A stretch of 51,438 bases of DNA from an uncultured Chloracidobacterium sp. (GTDB lineage: Bacteria; Acidobacteriota; Blastocatellia; Pyrinomonadales; Pyrinomonadaceae). Of this stretch, positions 1-6,805 are shown piece after piece; position 1 is the stretch's first letter; every line of letters begins with the position of its first letter. Under the pieces are notes generated by a model. That model did no database searches, was not told the origin of the DNA, and was given only the letters and a program-made list of their open reading frames with translations. The stretch lies in the NCBI GenBank assembly GCA_937941715.1, contig CALDGX010000102.1, forward strand, positions 1 to 51,438, read 5' to 3'. The translations under genes and the position numbers were made by a program.

Positions 1-2
1 GT

Positions 3-167
3 GCTGTTGGCAGGGCTTTAGCAAATCTAGGGTTCAAGATCGACAACGGCATCGCCTCAAGAGAAGAGATGCAGAAGGTCGAAAGAATGACCGAGGCACC
101 TAGACCGACCGGCAACAATGGACGAAATGGCCATGACGGGCGTCTTGTCACACAATCCGTTTCGTAA
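3..167 (+). CDS. C-terminal end of an unidentified upstream gene (partial)
   Basis: An open frame enters from the left edge and runs 54 codons to a TAA at 165-167. The visible tail has a helical part (ALANLGFKIDNGIASREEM) and then a Gly/Asn/Arg-rich, probably disordered end. The frame stops 21 nt before the AAA gene, on the same strand, so it is probably the preceding gene of that operon. The two other forward frames are interrupted. I do not recognise the family and the start lies outside the window. Confidence 0.5.
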   Translation, partial: AVGRALANLGFKIDNGIASREEMQKVERMTEAPRPTGNNGRNGHDGRLVTQSVS

Positions 168-188
168 ACACTTTCCAGTAAACAAAAC

Positions 189-1808
189 ATGTCTGAAATA
201 GAAGCGGGTGCCGACAGCATCCGGAAGTTTCTGCACGAGCTTGATATCAGAATCAGAGCCCGATATCCGCTTATCGCTATCAATACCTTCGAAGAAGATC
301 GCGTAAGAGAGGCGTTGGTCGATCTCGTCTTTCAAGAGCGGCATAAGGAAAAATCTCTCTATTTTTGGAGCCGTCCAAGCGGCCTTCAGAAGGTAGTCGA
401 TCCGAAAGAGGGACTACTAAACTCGCCTCAAACGATCGGCGATACGGAAGATCCCGAAAGTCTTCTTGGCTTTATTAGCGAGCAGAAGACGGGTATTTTC
501 CTGCTGTGCGATTACGCTCCTTATATCTCACCGTATGGTCAGGAAGACCCTTTACTGGTTCGACGACTTCGTGAGATCGCTTGGAAGCTGAAATCGACGA
601 AAGCCACGGTTCTCTTTGTCGGACCGAACTTTCCCGAACTAAAAACACTCGAAAAGGAAGTGACGCAGATAGAACTCGATCTTCCGAGGGAATCCGAGAT
701 CGAAGACTCCATAGAACTTCAGTTTGAAAACCTGAGGTCTAACGGCCTCGATATTAGCCTTACGAAAGAAACCCAGGACGCACTGCAGCAATCTCTTCTT
801 GGTCTAACAGCAGTCGAGATAAGCAATGTGGTTGCAAAGGCAGTAATTAGTTGTAACGGTCTGAATCAGGACTCAATTAATGTCATTCTTGAGGAAAAGA
901 AGAACGTAATTCGAGGCAGCGGTTCATTGACCTATGTTCATCCCGAACCGGCAAGTAACCTCGGAGGTTACCAGTCGCTAAGGGCCATCCTCGAACGTGC
1001 AGCTTACACATTCAGCCCACGAGCAAAAGCAAGACATGTTGAACCGTGCAAAGGCATACTGCTTGTCGGCCTTCCCGGTTGCGGAAAAGATCTCTGTAAA
1101 CGCGTCGCTTCAAGCATCACGAATCGGGCTCTGCTCGATCTCGATTTCGGCTCGATTATGGGTGAAGGCGGAGGCGTCATTGGCTCGTCGGCAATGTCGA
1201 TAAAGCGGGCGTTGTCTATCGCCGGAACGATCAAGGGCATTCTTGGTATCAGCGAGTTCGAAAAGGCCGTCTCAGGAATGAAGTCGTCCAACAAGACGGA
1301 CGGCGGTGAGACAGCACGAACTATCTCCTATCTTCTCAACTGGATGCAGGACAACAAGGACGTTCTTGTATTCGCTACCGCCAATGACGTACGCGAACTC
1401 GAATCCGAGCAGTTCAGGATCGGTAGGTTCTCATATATCCACTTCGTCGATCTTCCCGAAACCGAGGATCGCAAGGAGATATTCCGCGTTCACCTTAAGA
1501 AAAGAGCACTCGATGCCGACCACTTTGATCTCGACAAGCTCGTAGAAAAGAGTAAGGACTTCTCCGGTGCGGAGATAGAAGGTGCAGTACAAGACGGAGT
1601 TCTTGAAGCCTTTATCGATGGCGACCGGCAGGCTGAAACCCGCGACATTATTAAGGCCGCTGAGAACATTACTCCTACAGCACAGATGATGAGCGAGAAG
1701 ATCGAAGAGATCCGCAAATGGGCCCGGAACAATATCAAAGGCGTCGGATCTCGAATCGAGAATACCGGCCTTGCCGGAAACCGCACCGATCGGATCTATG
1801 AACTCTAA
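189..1808 (+). CDS. Ycf46-like AAA+ protein with altered Walker A and B motifs
   Basis: A 539-residue protein laid out like the Ycf46 family: an N-terminal region (about 1-250) that in the family is a degenerate AAA half, then a AAA+ module at about 285-480. The P-loop reads GLPGCGKD, with Lys300 followed by Asp301 where Ser/Thr coordinates magnesium. The Walker B region reads GILGISEFEK, with Ser355 where the family has Asp; Glu356 and the second Glu are kept. An Arg-rich FRIGRF segment (R410, R413) stands where sensor/arginine-finger residues lie. It is therefore either a non-hydrolysing AAA scaffold or a divergent ATPase. It is followed after 16 nt by the DUF1257 gene and reads as the motor of a four-gene cassette whose job is unknown. 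The start is the only ATG before conserved sequence; its ribosome site is weak. Confidence 0.82.
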   Translation: MSEIEAGADSIRKFLHELDIRIRARYPLIAINTFEEDRVREALVDLVFQERHKEKSLYFWSRPSGLQKVVDPKEGLLNSPQTIGDTEDPESLLGFISEQKTGIFLLCDYAPYISPYGQEDPLLVRRLREIAWKLKSTKATVLFVGPNFPELKTLEKEVTQIELDLPRESEIEDSIELQFENLRSNGLDISLTKETQDALQQSLLGLTAVEISNVVAKAVISCNGLNQDSINVILEEKKNVIRGSGSLTYVHPEPASNLGGYQSLRAILERAAYTFSPRAKARHVEPCKGILLVGLPGCGKDLCKRVASSITNRALLDLDFGSIMGEGGGVIGSSAMSIKRALSIAGTIKGILGISEFEKAVSGMKSSNKTDGGETARTISYLLNWMQDNKDVLVFATANDVRELESEQFRIGRFSYIHFVDLPETEDRKEIFRVHLKKRALDADHFDLDKLVEKSKDFSGAEIEGAVQDGVLEAFIDGDRQAETRDIIKAAENITPTAQMMSEKIEEIRKWARNNIKGVGSRIENTGLAGNRTDRIYEL

Positions 1809-1824
1809 CTAAGGGGTAATTTCA

Positions 1825-2223
1825 ATGAGTAAATACATGACATTCGACTCTCAATCGTTTCCGAATCGAGAGTTGCTTCTCGAAGCCCTAGCCGAATGCG
1901 GGTTTGCATCGCCGACTGTGGGAACCGACATTCCTCTCGAAGGATGGGATAAACGCGATCCACAAACAGCCGATATCGTGATCCGGCGTCGGGATGTAAA
2001 GGGCCAATCACTACTAGGCGATATCGGGTTCCAGAAAACCGCCAAAGGGTATGTAGCCATCATCGATGATTTGGATCTTGCTTACCGTCTCGGAAAAGAC
2101 TTTGTAATCAGGCTACAGAACAGCTATCACGAAGCAGCGGCCCGGAAGATGGCTAAGAAACTTGGCGGCAGGCTTATCAAGGAACGAATCGGAAAAACTC
2201 TCAAAATAAGAATCAAATACTGA
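1825..2223 (+). CDS. DUF1257 (Ycf35-like) protein
   Basis: A 132-residue soluble protein of the DUF1257 family, known as Ycf35 in plastids and cyanobacteria. The family pattern is visible: an N-terminal MSKYMTF start, a central GFQKTAKGYVAIIDD strand pair, and a basic C-terminal segment with KMAKKLGGRLIKE. No catalytic residues or membrane segments are evident. The start has a good ribosome site (AAGGGG, about 8 nt upstream) and lies 16 nt after the AAA gene. Members of this family commonly sit beside DUF2997 and Ycf46-type genes, as here; their biochemical role is not established to my knowledge. Confidence 0.85.
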   Translation: MSKYMTFDSQSFPNRELLLEALAECGFASPTVGTDIPLEGWDKRDPQTADIVIRRRDVKGQSLLGDIGFQKTAKGYVAIIDDLDLAYRLGKDFVIRLQNSYHEAAARKMAKKLGGRLIKERIGKTLKIRIKY

Positions 2224-2237
2224 GGAGAATACCGCCA

Positions 2238-2429
2238 ATGCCCGAAGTTGAATTCAAGATCGATATCGAAAGCGGAACGTGCGAAACCGAGATAAAAGGG
2301 TATCAAGGGACTGCGTGCGAGAAGGCCGCGAGACAGCTGAAGGAGATTTTAGGTGACCCCTCTATTGAAACTAAAAAGCAAGAGTATTTCATCACGCTGG
2401 AGTCAAAACAGACTTCAAAACGAAAATGA
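2238..2429 (+). CDS. DUF2997 small protein
   Basis: A 63-residue protein matching the DUF2997 pattern: an N-terminal beta pair (VEFKIDIESGTCETEIKGYQG), then a C-containing helix (TACEKAARQLKEILG), and a Lys-rich tail. It is preceded by GAGGAGAA at proper spacing. Its stop overlaps the next start (ATGA), which suggests translational coupling to the radical-SAM gene. The family is a frequent partner of DUF1257; its function is unknown. The two cysteines (residues 12 and 26) are the only reactive-looking side chains. Confidence 0.78.
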   Translation: MPEVEFKIDIESGTCETEIKGYQGTACEKAARQLKEILGDPSIETKKQEYFITLESKQTSKRK

Positions 2430-3070
2430 AAAAAGAGATCACCTTCATTCTTGAACACGACAATGGGAAGCTGACGACCGAAGTCTCAGGCATTCCGACT
2501 GATTTACTGATCGATTTGAGAGACGACCTTGGAACCTCTCAGAATCTGAATTGCGGAAAGCCGATCGGAGGCGAGTCTTGGGAACCGGGCTTTTCTAAGG
2601 ATGATCGCCACTACCTCTGGCTTCATCGCATATATCACAACTCTGTGGTTGATGGCCCGGGTCGTCGGAGCGTGATTCAAGTTGCGGGCTGTTCAATTCG
2701 TTGTCCAGGTTGCTACGTTCCCGAAACCCATAGTCGCCATAATGGCAAACAGGTCTCCATTTCCTCAGTTCTCGATGAGATCCTTTCAAGATGCCATGAG
2801 AACGACGGTGTAACAATTCTCGGAGGCGAGCCCTTTGATCAATCTAATTCCGTTGCGGAGCTTGTGTTAAGACTGAAGAGCTACAACTTTCACATTGTCG
2901 TCTACACGGGCTATACAAGTGAACAATTAATTGCAAAAGGCGACTTTGACATCCGCTATATAATATCCCACATTGACACGCTCATTGACGGCCCTTTCGA
3001 CTCCTCACTGGTTTTCGAGACGGGGGAGTACAGAGGATCATCAAATCAGCGTTTATTACAACAGAGATAG
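2426..3070 (+). CDS. Radical SAM 4Fe-4S protein, NrdG/activase-like
   Basis: A 214-residue protein with a radical-SAM cluster motif CX3CX2C at Cys89, Cys93 and Cys96 (CSIRCPGC), preceded by the VVDGPGRRSV segment typical of glycyl-radical-enzyme activases. The GGEP motif is at about residue 132 (ILGGEPF) and the C-terminal RGSSNQR signature of the NrdG group is present. Residues 1-60 form a separate small domain resembling the DUF2997-type beta-rich fold of its neighbour. No glycyl-radical enzyme is encoded nearby, so the substrate is more likely a cassette partner than a ribonucleotide reductase. The last residues (LLQQR) may be altered, because a junction with decayed kinase sequence starts about 20 nt after the stop. 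Confidence 0.85.
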   Translation: MKKEITFILEHDNGKLTTEVSGIPTDLLIDLRDDLGTSQNLNCGKPIGGESWEPGFSKDDRHYLWLHRIYHNSVVDGPGRRSVIQVAGCSIRCPGCYVPETHSRHNGKQVSISSVLDEILSRCHENDGVTILGGEPFDQSNSVAELVLRLKSYNFHIVVYTGYTSEQLIAKGDFDIRYIISHIDTLIDGPFDSSLVFETGEYRGSSNQRLLQQR

Positions 3071-3091
3071 CCCAGGCCAAATTTTTTCTAT

Positions 3092-3203
3092 CCATTCAAT
3101 TTCATAATATCGCGACCCAGCACGGAGGGCACTTGACCGCAAAATTTATTGATGGCTCCACTACTTCACGGTGACAATACTTCTAAACGTGGCGAATGCC
3201 TGA
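3092..3203 (+). pseudogene. Decayed 3' end of a histidine kinase gene
   Basis: This stretch aligns base by base with the last ~115 nt of the intact kinase gene at 37501-38625. Shared landmarks are ATCGCG, CCCAGCACGG, GGGCACTT, ACCGCAAAA-like sequence and a final TGACG. Read with the kinase, it encodes NIATQHGGHLTAK where the kinase has KIASQHGGHLTAK. A 2-nt gap just before and a 1-nt deletion near 3161 break the frame; after the second, the frame again ends at the equivalent TGA (3201-3203). Homology fades upstream of about 3092, so only the terminal part of the ATPase domain survives. It marks an old recombination or insertion boundary between the AAA cassette and the efflux operon. Confidence 0.75.
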
Positions 3204-3252
3204 CGGCGGATCTCGACTGATACCAAAAATACCCATTTGTTTCAATTGAGCA

Positions 3253-3288
3253 TTGACTTATTTTTGTTGCCAATGTATGGTCTAAAAT
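3253..3288 (+). promoter_or_regulatory. Candidate sigma70-type promoter for the first efflux operon
   Basis: TTGACT at 3253-3258 is followed 17 nt later by TATGGT (3276-3281) and just after that by TAAAAT (3283-3288). Either -10 choice puts the transcript start at or within a few bases of the ATG at 3294, implying a nearly leaderless message. This is a pattern match only; the -10 match is modest. Confidence 0.3.
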
Positions 3289-3293
3289 TTAGT

Positions 3294-3722
3294 ATGAATA
3301 GCCCAAGAATTACCAAAAACAGTATAAAACGCGGACTTATCAGTCTCGTTGCACTACTATTTGTGGTTTATGCTTTGGCTGACATTACTGTTCTTCAAGC
3401 CTATTGTGGAAACGAGGCAGTCGGCATTCCACCCGCCCACCATCTTTCAAAGACTGCCCGCGATCCTGACAGCCGCTCCGCTACTAAATCCATTCAAACT
3501 CGTCTGCAGTCAGACGGGGAACCCCGACAAGGAAACGACCCGACTCAGGATTGCGACGATGATACGTGCTTTTGCTGCTGTTCCCATGTCGTCACGGGAT
3601 ATTTCGCAATTCCATCCACCAAGTCTACGAATAAATTAGAGTTTTCACAGTCCGATACGTACGTAGGACGGTATTCTAATTCAAGCCTAACTCAACTCTT
3701 CCGTCCGCCTAGAACAGCCTAA
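3294..3722 (+). CDS. Cys-rich exported protein heading the Czc-type operon
   Basis: A 142-residue protein with an N-terminal hydrophobic segment (residues 13-30, signal peptide or anchor). A polar linker follows, then a compact acidic Cys cluster DDDTCFCCCSHV (Cys92, 94, 95, 96 and His98). The clustered thiols, acidic residues and His next to an RND efflux operon suggest metal binding in the periplasm, possibly as sensor or buffer; this is inference. I do not recognise a named family. An upstream TTG (3237) and ATG (3273) would extend the frame, but ATG 3294 gives the cleanest signal sequence. The gene at 39441 plays the same positional role in the Cus operon and is also Cys-rich. Confidence 0.6.
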   Translation: MNSPRITKNSIKRGLISLVALLFVVYALADITVLQAYCGNEAVGIPPAHHLSKTARDPDSRSATKSIQTRLQSDGEPRQGNDPTQDCDDDTCFCCCSHVVTGYFAIPSTKSTNKLEFSQSDTYVGRYSNSSLTQLFRPPRTA

Positions 3723-3812
3723 TTCTTTTAATCGAAACGACTGCGCTCTTTATCCCCGCTTGGTGCCGGGAGAAAAGCGAGATTTTCCAGTTTCTAATTA
3801 AGGATCAGGTTT

Positions 3813-5204
3813 ATGTATGTTCTTTTTGGTAGACGTGCCGTTGGCGCGTTACTTTTGGCAGCAGCCATCTTAACAAGTACAAGTTTTGGTCAGTCGCAGG
3901 TAGCAATAGTCGGAAAAGAGTCCACTCCCTCGACGGGCGACATTCCCACCAGAACTAACGCTTTCACGGTTTTGTTGGTGCCAAATTATTATAGCCAGAC
4001 GGACGGTATGTCGCTGGCTGAGATTATCAGACTTGCGTTTGAAACGAACGGCGAGATAAAGATCGCCCGTCTCGAAGTCGATAAAGCTAGGGCTCGCCTG
4101 ACCCAGGCTGGGCTGCGGCCAAATCCGACGCTTGAGGTCGAGCAAAGCTCCGGTCGTCTGGCCGGTTCGCCCGGTGACAGCCAGTTCAGCGCCGGGATCG
4201 CGGTTCCGCTCGAACTATACGGGCGAAGACAGCGGCGCATTGATGTGGCAAATGCCGAAATCACCTTGCGAGAGGCTGAGATCACGGCCCGGCAGCGAAC
4301 TTTGGCGAGTCAAATATTTGTGTCTTACACAGACGCCCTTGCGGCACTGCGTGAGCTACAAGTGTCAGAGGAATTGCTAAGTCTTGACGTGCGGACCGTT
4401 GAGTTTGTGCAGATCCGCGTCAACGAAGGCGAGACGCCGCCGCTCGAACTTAGCCTTCTGCAAACCGAGGTTGAGCGGCTGCGGGCCCGGCGGCAATTAG
4501 TTGAGGGACGGCTGCAGGCCGCACTGACACGATTGAGATTCTACGCCGGAGTCGAGCCGCAAGCTCCTTTCAAACTTCGCGAAGATATATCCACGGCGAC
4601 TCTCCCGTCACTTCCACCCTCCATCGACACAGGGATTGCCGTCGGTTTGCGTAACCGGCCGGAGATTCGGCTTGCCGAGCTGGACGAGCAGCTTGCAAGC
4701 GCCGGTCTGCGGCTGATCAATTCTCAGAGCAGGCCGGATCTAACAGCTTATACCCGTTACACTCAGGGACGTTCATCCATCGATCTACCGACCGGCCCGT
4801 TTCCGCAGGATCGCGATCGATCGCTAACCTTTGGTGTTGCAATTACGCTGCCGCTATTCAACAAGAACCAGGGAGCAAAGGCGGAAGCAGCGATCACGAT
4901 ACGCCAGGCTCAGGAACGCCGAGCGTTTGCCGAGCAGTTTATTAAGAACGAGATCACTGTTGCATTTCAACGGATCGAAGCGGCCAACCGGTCGCTGATG
5001 ACCCTCGAAACCGCCGTGCTGCCGCGCTCGCGTCAAAACATTGAAACCATTAGAAGAGTTTATGAACTCGGAGAACTCAAGATCACTGATCTAATTGCGG
5101 AACAGCGCAGATTGTTGGATGCCAACCGTGATCTGACTGAGACTCTGACGGAACGCTATCGGGCGCAGGCCGATCTTTTTATTGCACTAGGAATCACACT
5201 GTAA
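3813..5204 (+). CDS. czcC: Outer-membrane efflux factor, TolC/CzcC family
   Basis: A 463-residue outer-membrane factor of the heavy-metal type. It has a signal peptide (about 1-26, ending SFGQ) followed by two repeats of the TolC fold. Each repeat carries the expected pattern of long amphipathic helices and NPTLEVEQ/RPDLTAYT-type strands, and the motif PLFNKNQGA is diagnostic for CzcC/CusC-like members. It forms the trimeric outer-membrane exit duct for the pump encoded downstream. The start has AAGGATCAGG upstream, and 13 nt separate its stop from the adaptor gene, so the genes form one operon. It is one of three such factors in the window. Confidence 0.9.
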   Translation: MYVLFGRRAVGALLLAAAILTSTSFGQSQVAIVGKESTPSTGDIPTRTNAFTVLLVPNYYSQTDGMSLAEIIRLAFETNGEIKIARLEVDKARARLTQAGLRPNPTLEVEQSSGRLAGSPGDSQFSAGIAVPLELYGRRQRRIDVANAEITLREAEITARQRTLASQIFVSYTDALAALRELQVSEELLSLDVRTVEFVQIRVNEGETPPLELSLLQTEVERLRARRQLVEGRLQAALTRLRFYAGVEPQAPFKLREDISTATLPSLPPSIDTGIAVGLRNRPEIRLAELDEQLASAGLRLINSQSRPDLTAYTRYTQGRSSIDLPTGPFPQDRDRSLTFGVAITLPLFNKNQGAKAEAAITIRQAQERRAFAEQFIKNEITVAFQRIEAANRSLMTLETAVLPRSRQNIETIRRVYELGELKITDLIAEQRRLLDANRDLTETLTERYRAQADLFIALGITL

Positions 5205-5217
5205 ATCTGAGGAAGTT

Positions 5218-6726
5218 ATGTCAAACAAGAATATCGCAGAACCAAACGAGCACGAAAGAAACGACGAAGGAGAGCTTGAACGTCTTGAGAACAATCTGGA
5301 TTCGGCAGATCTCAAAGTCGAGACTACGCGGCCAGGTCTAGCTAAATCAGCCAGAGCGTGGATCGTCACTGCGGTTATTGCCGGCGTGATCGCTGTGCTG
5401 GGTATCATCTGGATTGCCAGTAGAGGCTCGTCCACTGACGTCAATGTTGCCGTTAAGGAAGAGAAAAAAGAGGAGCCGGGCCACACCGAGGGCGAGGAAG
5501 GGGAAGAGGTAAAGCTCGACCCCGAAATGCTCGAATCAGCGGGAATCCAGACTGAGACGGTGACCCAGCGGCCGGCGATCGCAAAACTGTACGTAACGGG
5601 AGCGGTTGAACTGAATCCCGAAACCACGGAAATGGCAACTCCACTGGTCGGCGGTCGCCTTGAGCAGGTTTTCTACGGTGTCGGAGACTATGTGCAGAAA
5701 GGAGCAACTCTGGCTCTGATCTCGAGCCCGCAGCTTGCTGAGATGCATGGTAAGACGAACGAAGCCAGAACCCGTCTTAATCTGGCGAATGCAAATTTGG
5801 CCCGGGTTCAAAAAGCCGAAAATCGCGTTTCTATCTTGCAGGCAAAAGCAAAACTGGATGAGGCAGAAGCTACCTTGCGACGCACGAAACGTCTGATCGA
5901 GCTCGGAGCAGGAGCAGGAAAAGACGCGGTTGCAGCGGATACGAATTACAGGACCGCCAAGGCAGATTACGATTTTCAGAGCAACATCGGCTTGAACAAA
6001 GAGATCCAAACGGCAAAGGCAGAAGTCGAAACAGCTCGAATCGATTTCGCGGAACTTCAAAATCAACTGCGTACCCTGGGCGTTAGTGAAACTAAAATAC
6101 AATCTACTGATCATAGAAACGAAAATAATTCGCAGGTCGCGGTGCGTGCCCCGCTCTCAGGCGTCATTACGGAACGAAAATTTAATTCCGGCGCCGGCGT
6201 CGAAGCGGCAATGCCGATTTTTGCTATCTCTAATCTTTCGACGGTTTATGTCATCGCTAACGTTCCTGAAGCAAATGTCGGCAAGCTCTTCGTGGGTGCT
6301 ATTGCCGAAATTAAGTCTCCGTCTATCGGAACGATCAATGGGCGAGTTGGTTACATAGATCCGCGTCTTGATGAAACATCGCGGACCGCCCGGGTAAGGC
6401 TTGAAGTTCCAAATACGAACGGAAAACTGCGAGCCGGAATGTTTACGGAAGTCGGATTTCAAACCGGCACGAATACAACCGATGGTGAGGAGCTGGTCGT
6501 TCCTAGCGACGCTATCCAGCGAGAAGGCGAAAAGACGATCGTTTTCGTCCCTAAGGACGACGAGCCGGGAGCCTTTGAGGTGCGTGAGGTAGAGGTGGGC
6601 GGCGACATCGAAGGTTATACCCGCGTCATTAGCGGGCTCAAGCTCGGCGAGAAGGTCGTGACCAAGGGAAGTTTTACTCTAAAAACGCAGATGCAGAAAG
6701 GCGAAATGGGCGAACATGGCCATTAG
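5218..6726 (+). CDS. czcB: RND periplasmic adaptor, CzcB/CusB-like (HlyD fold)
   Basis: A 502-residue membrane-fusion protein. An acidic cytoplasmic N-terminus is followed by one membrane anchor at about 42-64 (AWIVTAVIAGVIAVLG) and a charged linker. Then come the lipoyl/barrel-sandwich half (about 135-180, LVGGRLEQVFYGVGDYVQKG), an alpha-hairpin of about 110 residues, and the second half plus beta-barrel (RAPLSGVITERKFNSGAGV) and membrane-proximal domains. It links inner-membrane pump and outer-membrane factor and, in related systems, passes metal to the pump. The C-terminus is MGEHGH. No Met-triad typical of Cu-specific CusB is obvious. Start ATG has GAGG upstream. Confidence 0.9.
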   Translation: MSNKNIAEPNEHERNDEGELERLENNLDSADLKVETTRPGLAKSARAWIVTAVIAGVIAVLGIIWIASRGSSTDVNVAVKEEKKEEPGHTEGEEGEEVKLDPEMLESAGIQTETVTQRPAIAKLYVTGAVELNPETTEMATPLVGGRLEQVFYGVGDYVQKGATLALISSPQLAEMHGKTNEARTRLNLANANLARVQKAENRVSILQAKAKLDEAEATLRRTKRLIELGAGAGKDAVAADTNYRTAKADYDFQSNIGLNKEIQTAKAEVETARIDFAELQNQLRTLGVSETKIQSTDHRNENNSQVAVRAPLSGVITERKFNSGAGVEAAMPIFAISNLSTVYVIANVPEANVGKLFVGAIAEIKSPSIGTINGRVGYIDPRLDETSRTARVRLEVPNTNGKLRAGMFTEVGFQTGTNTTDGEELVVPSDAIQREGEKTIVFVPKDDEPGAFEVREVEVGGDIEGYTRVISGLKLGEKVVTKGSFTLKTQMQKGEMGEHGH

Positions 6727-6805
6727 TTTGCTTCGTCCGTCCCGGACTTCGGTGATTTTTTATTCAAAGCGGCGTGTGGCCGTCTGAACTCGATAAATAG
6801 CTAAT

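Noticed and set aside
3164..3203. TGA at 3164-3166 in the kinase remnant as a second selenocysteine codon
   Set aside because: Comparison with the intact kinase shows frameshifts around it and a normal stop; simple decay explains it.
5536..6114. 192-codon minus-strand open frame
   Set aside because: Lies entirely inside the czcB gene, has no ribosome site and unusual composition; a shadow frame.
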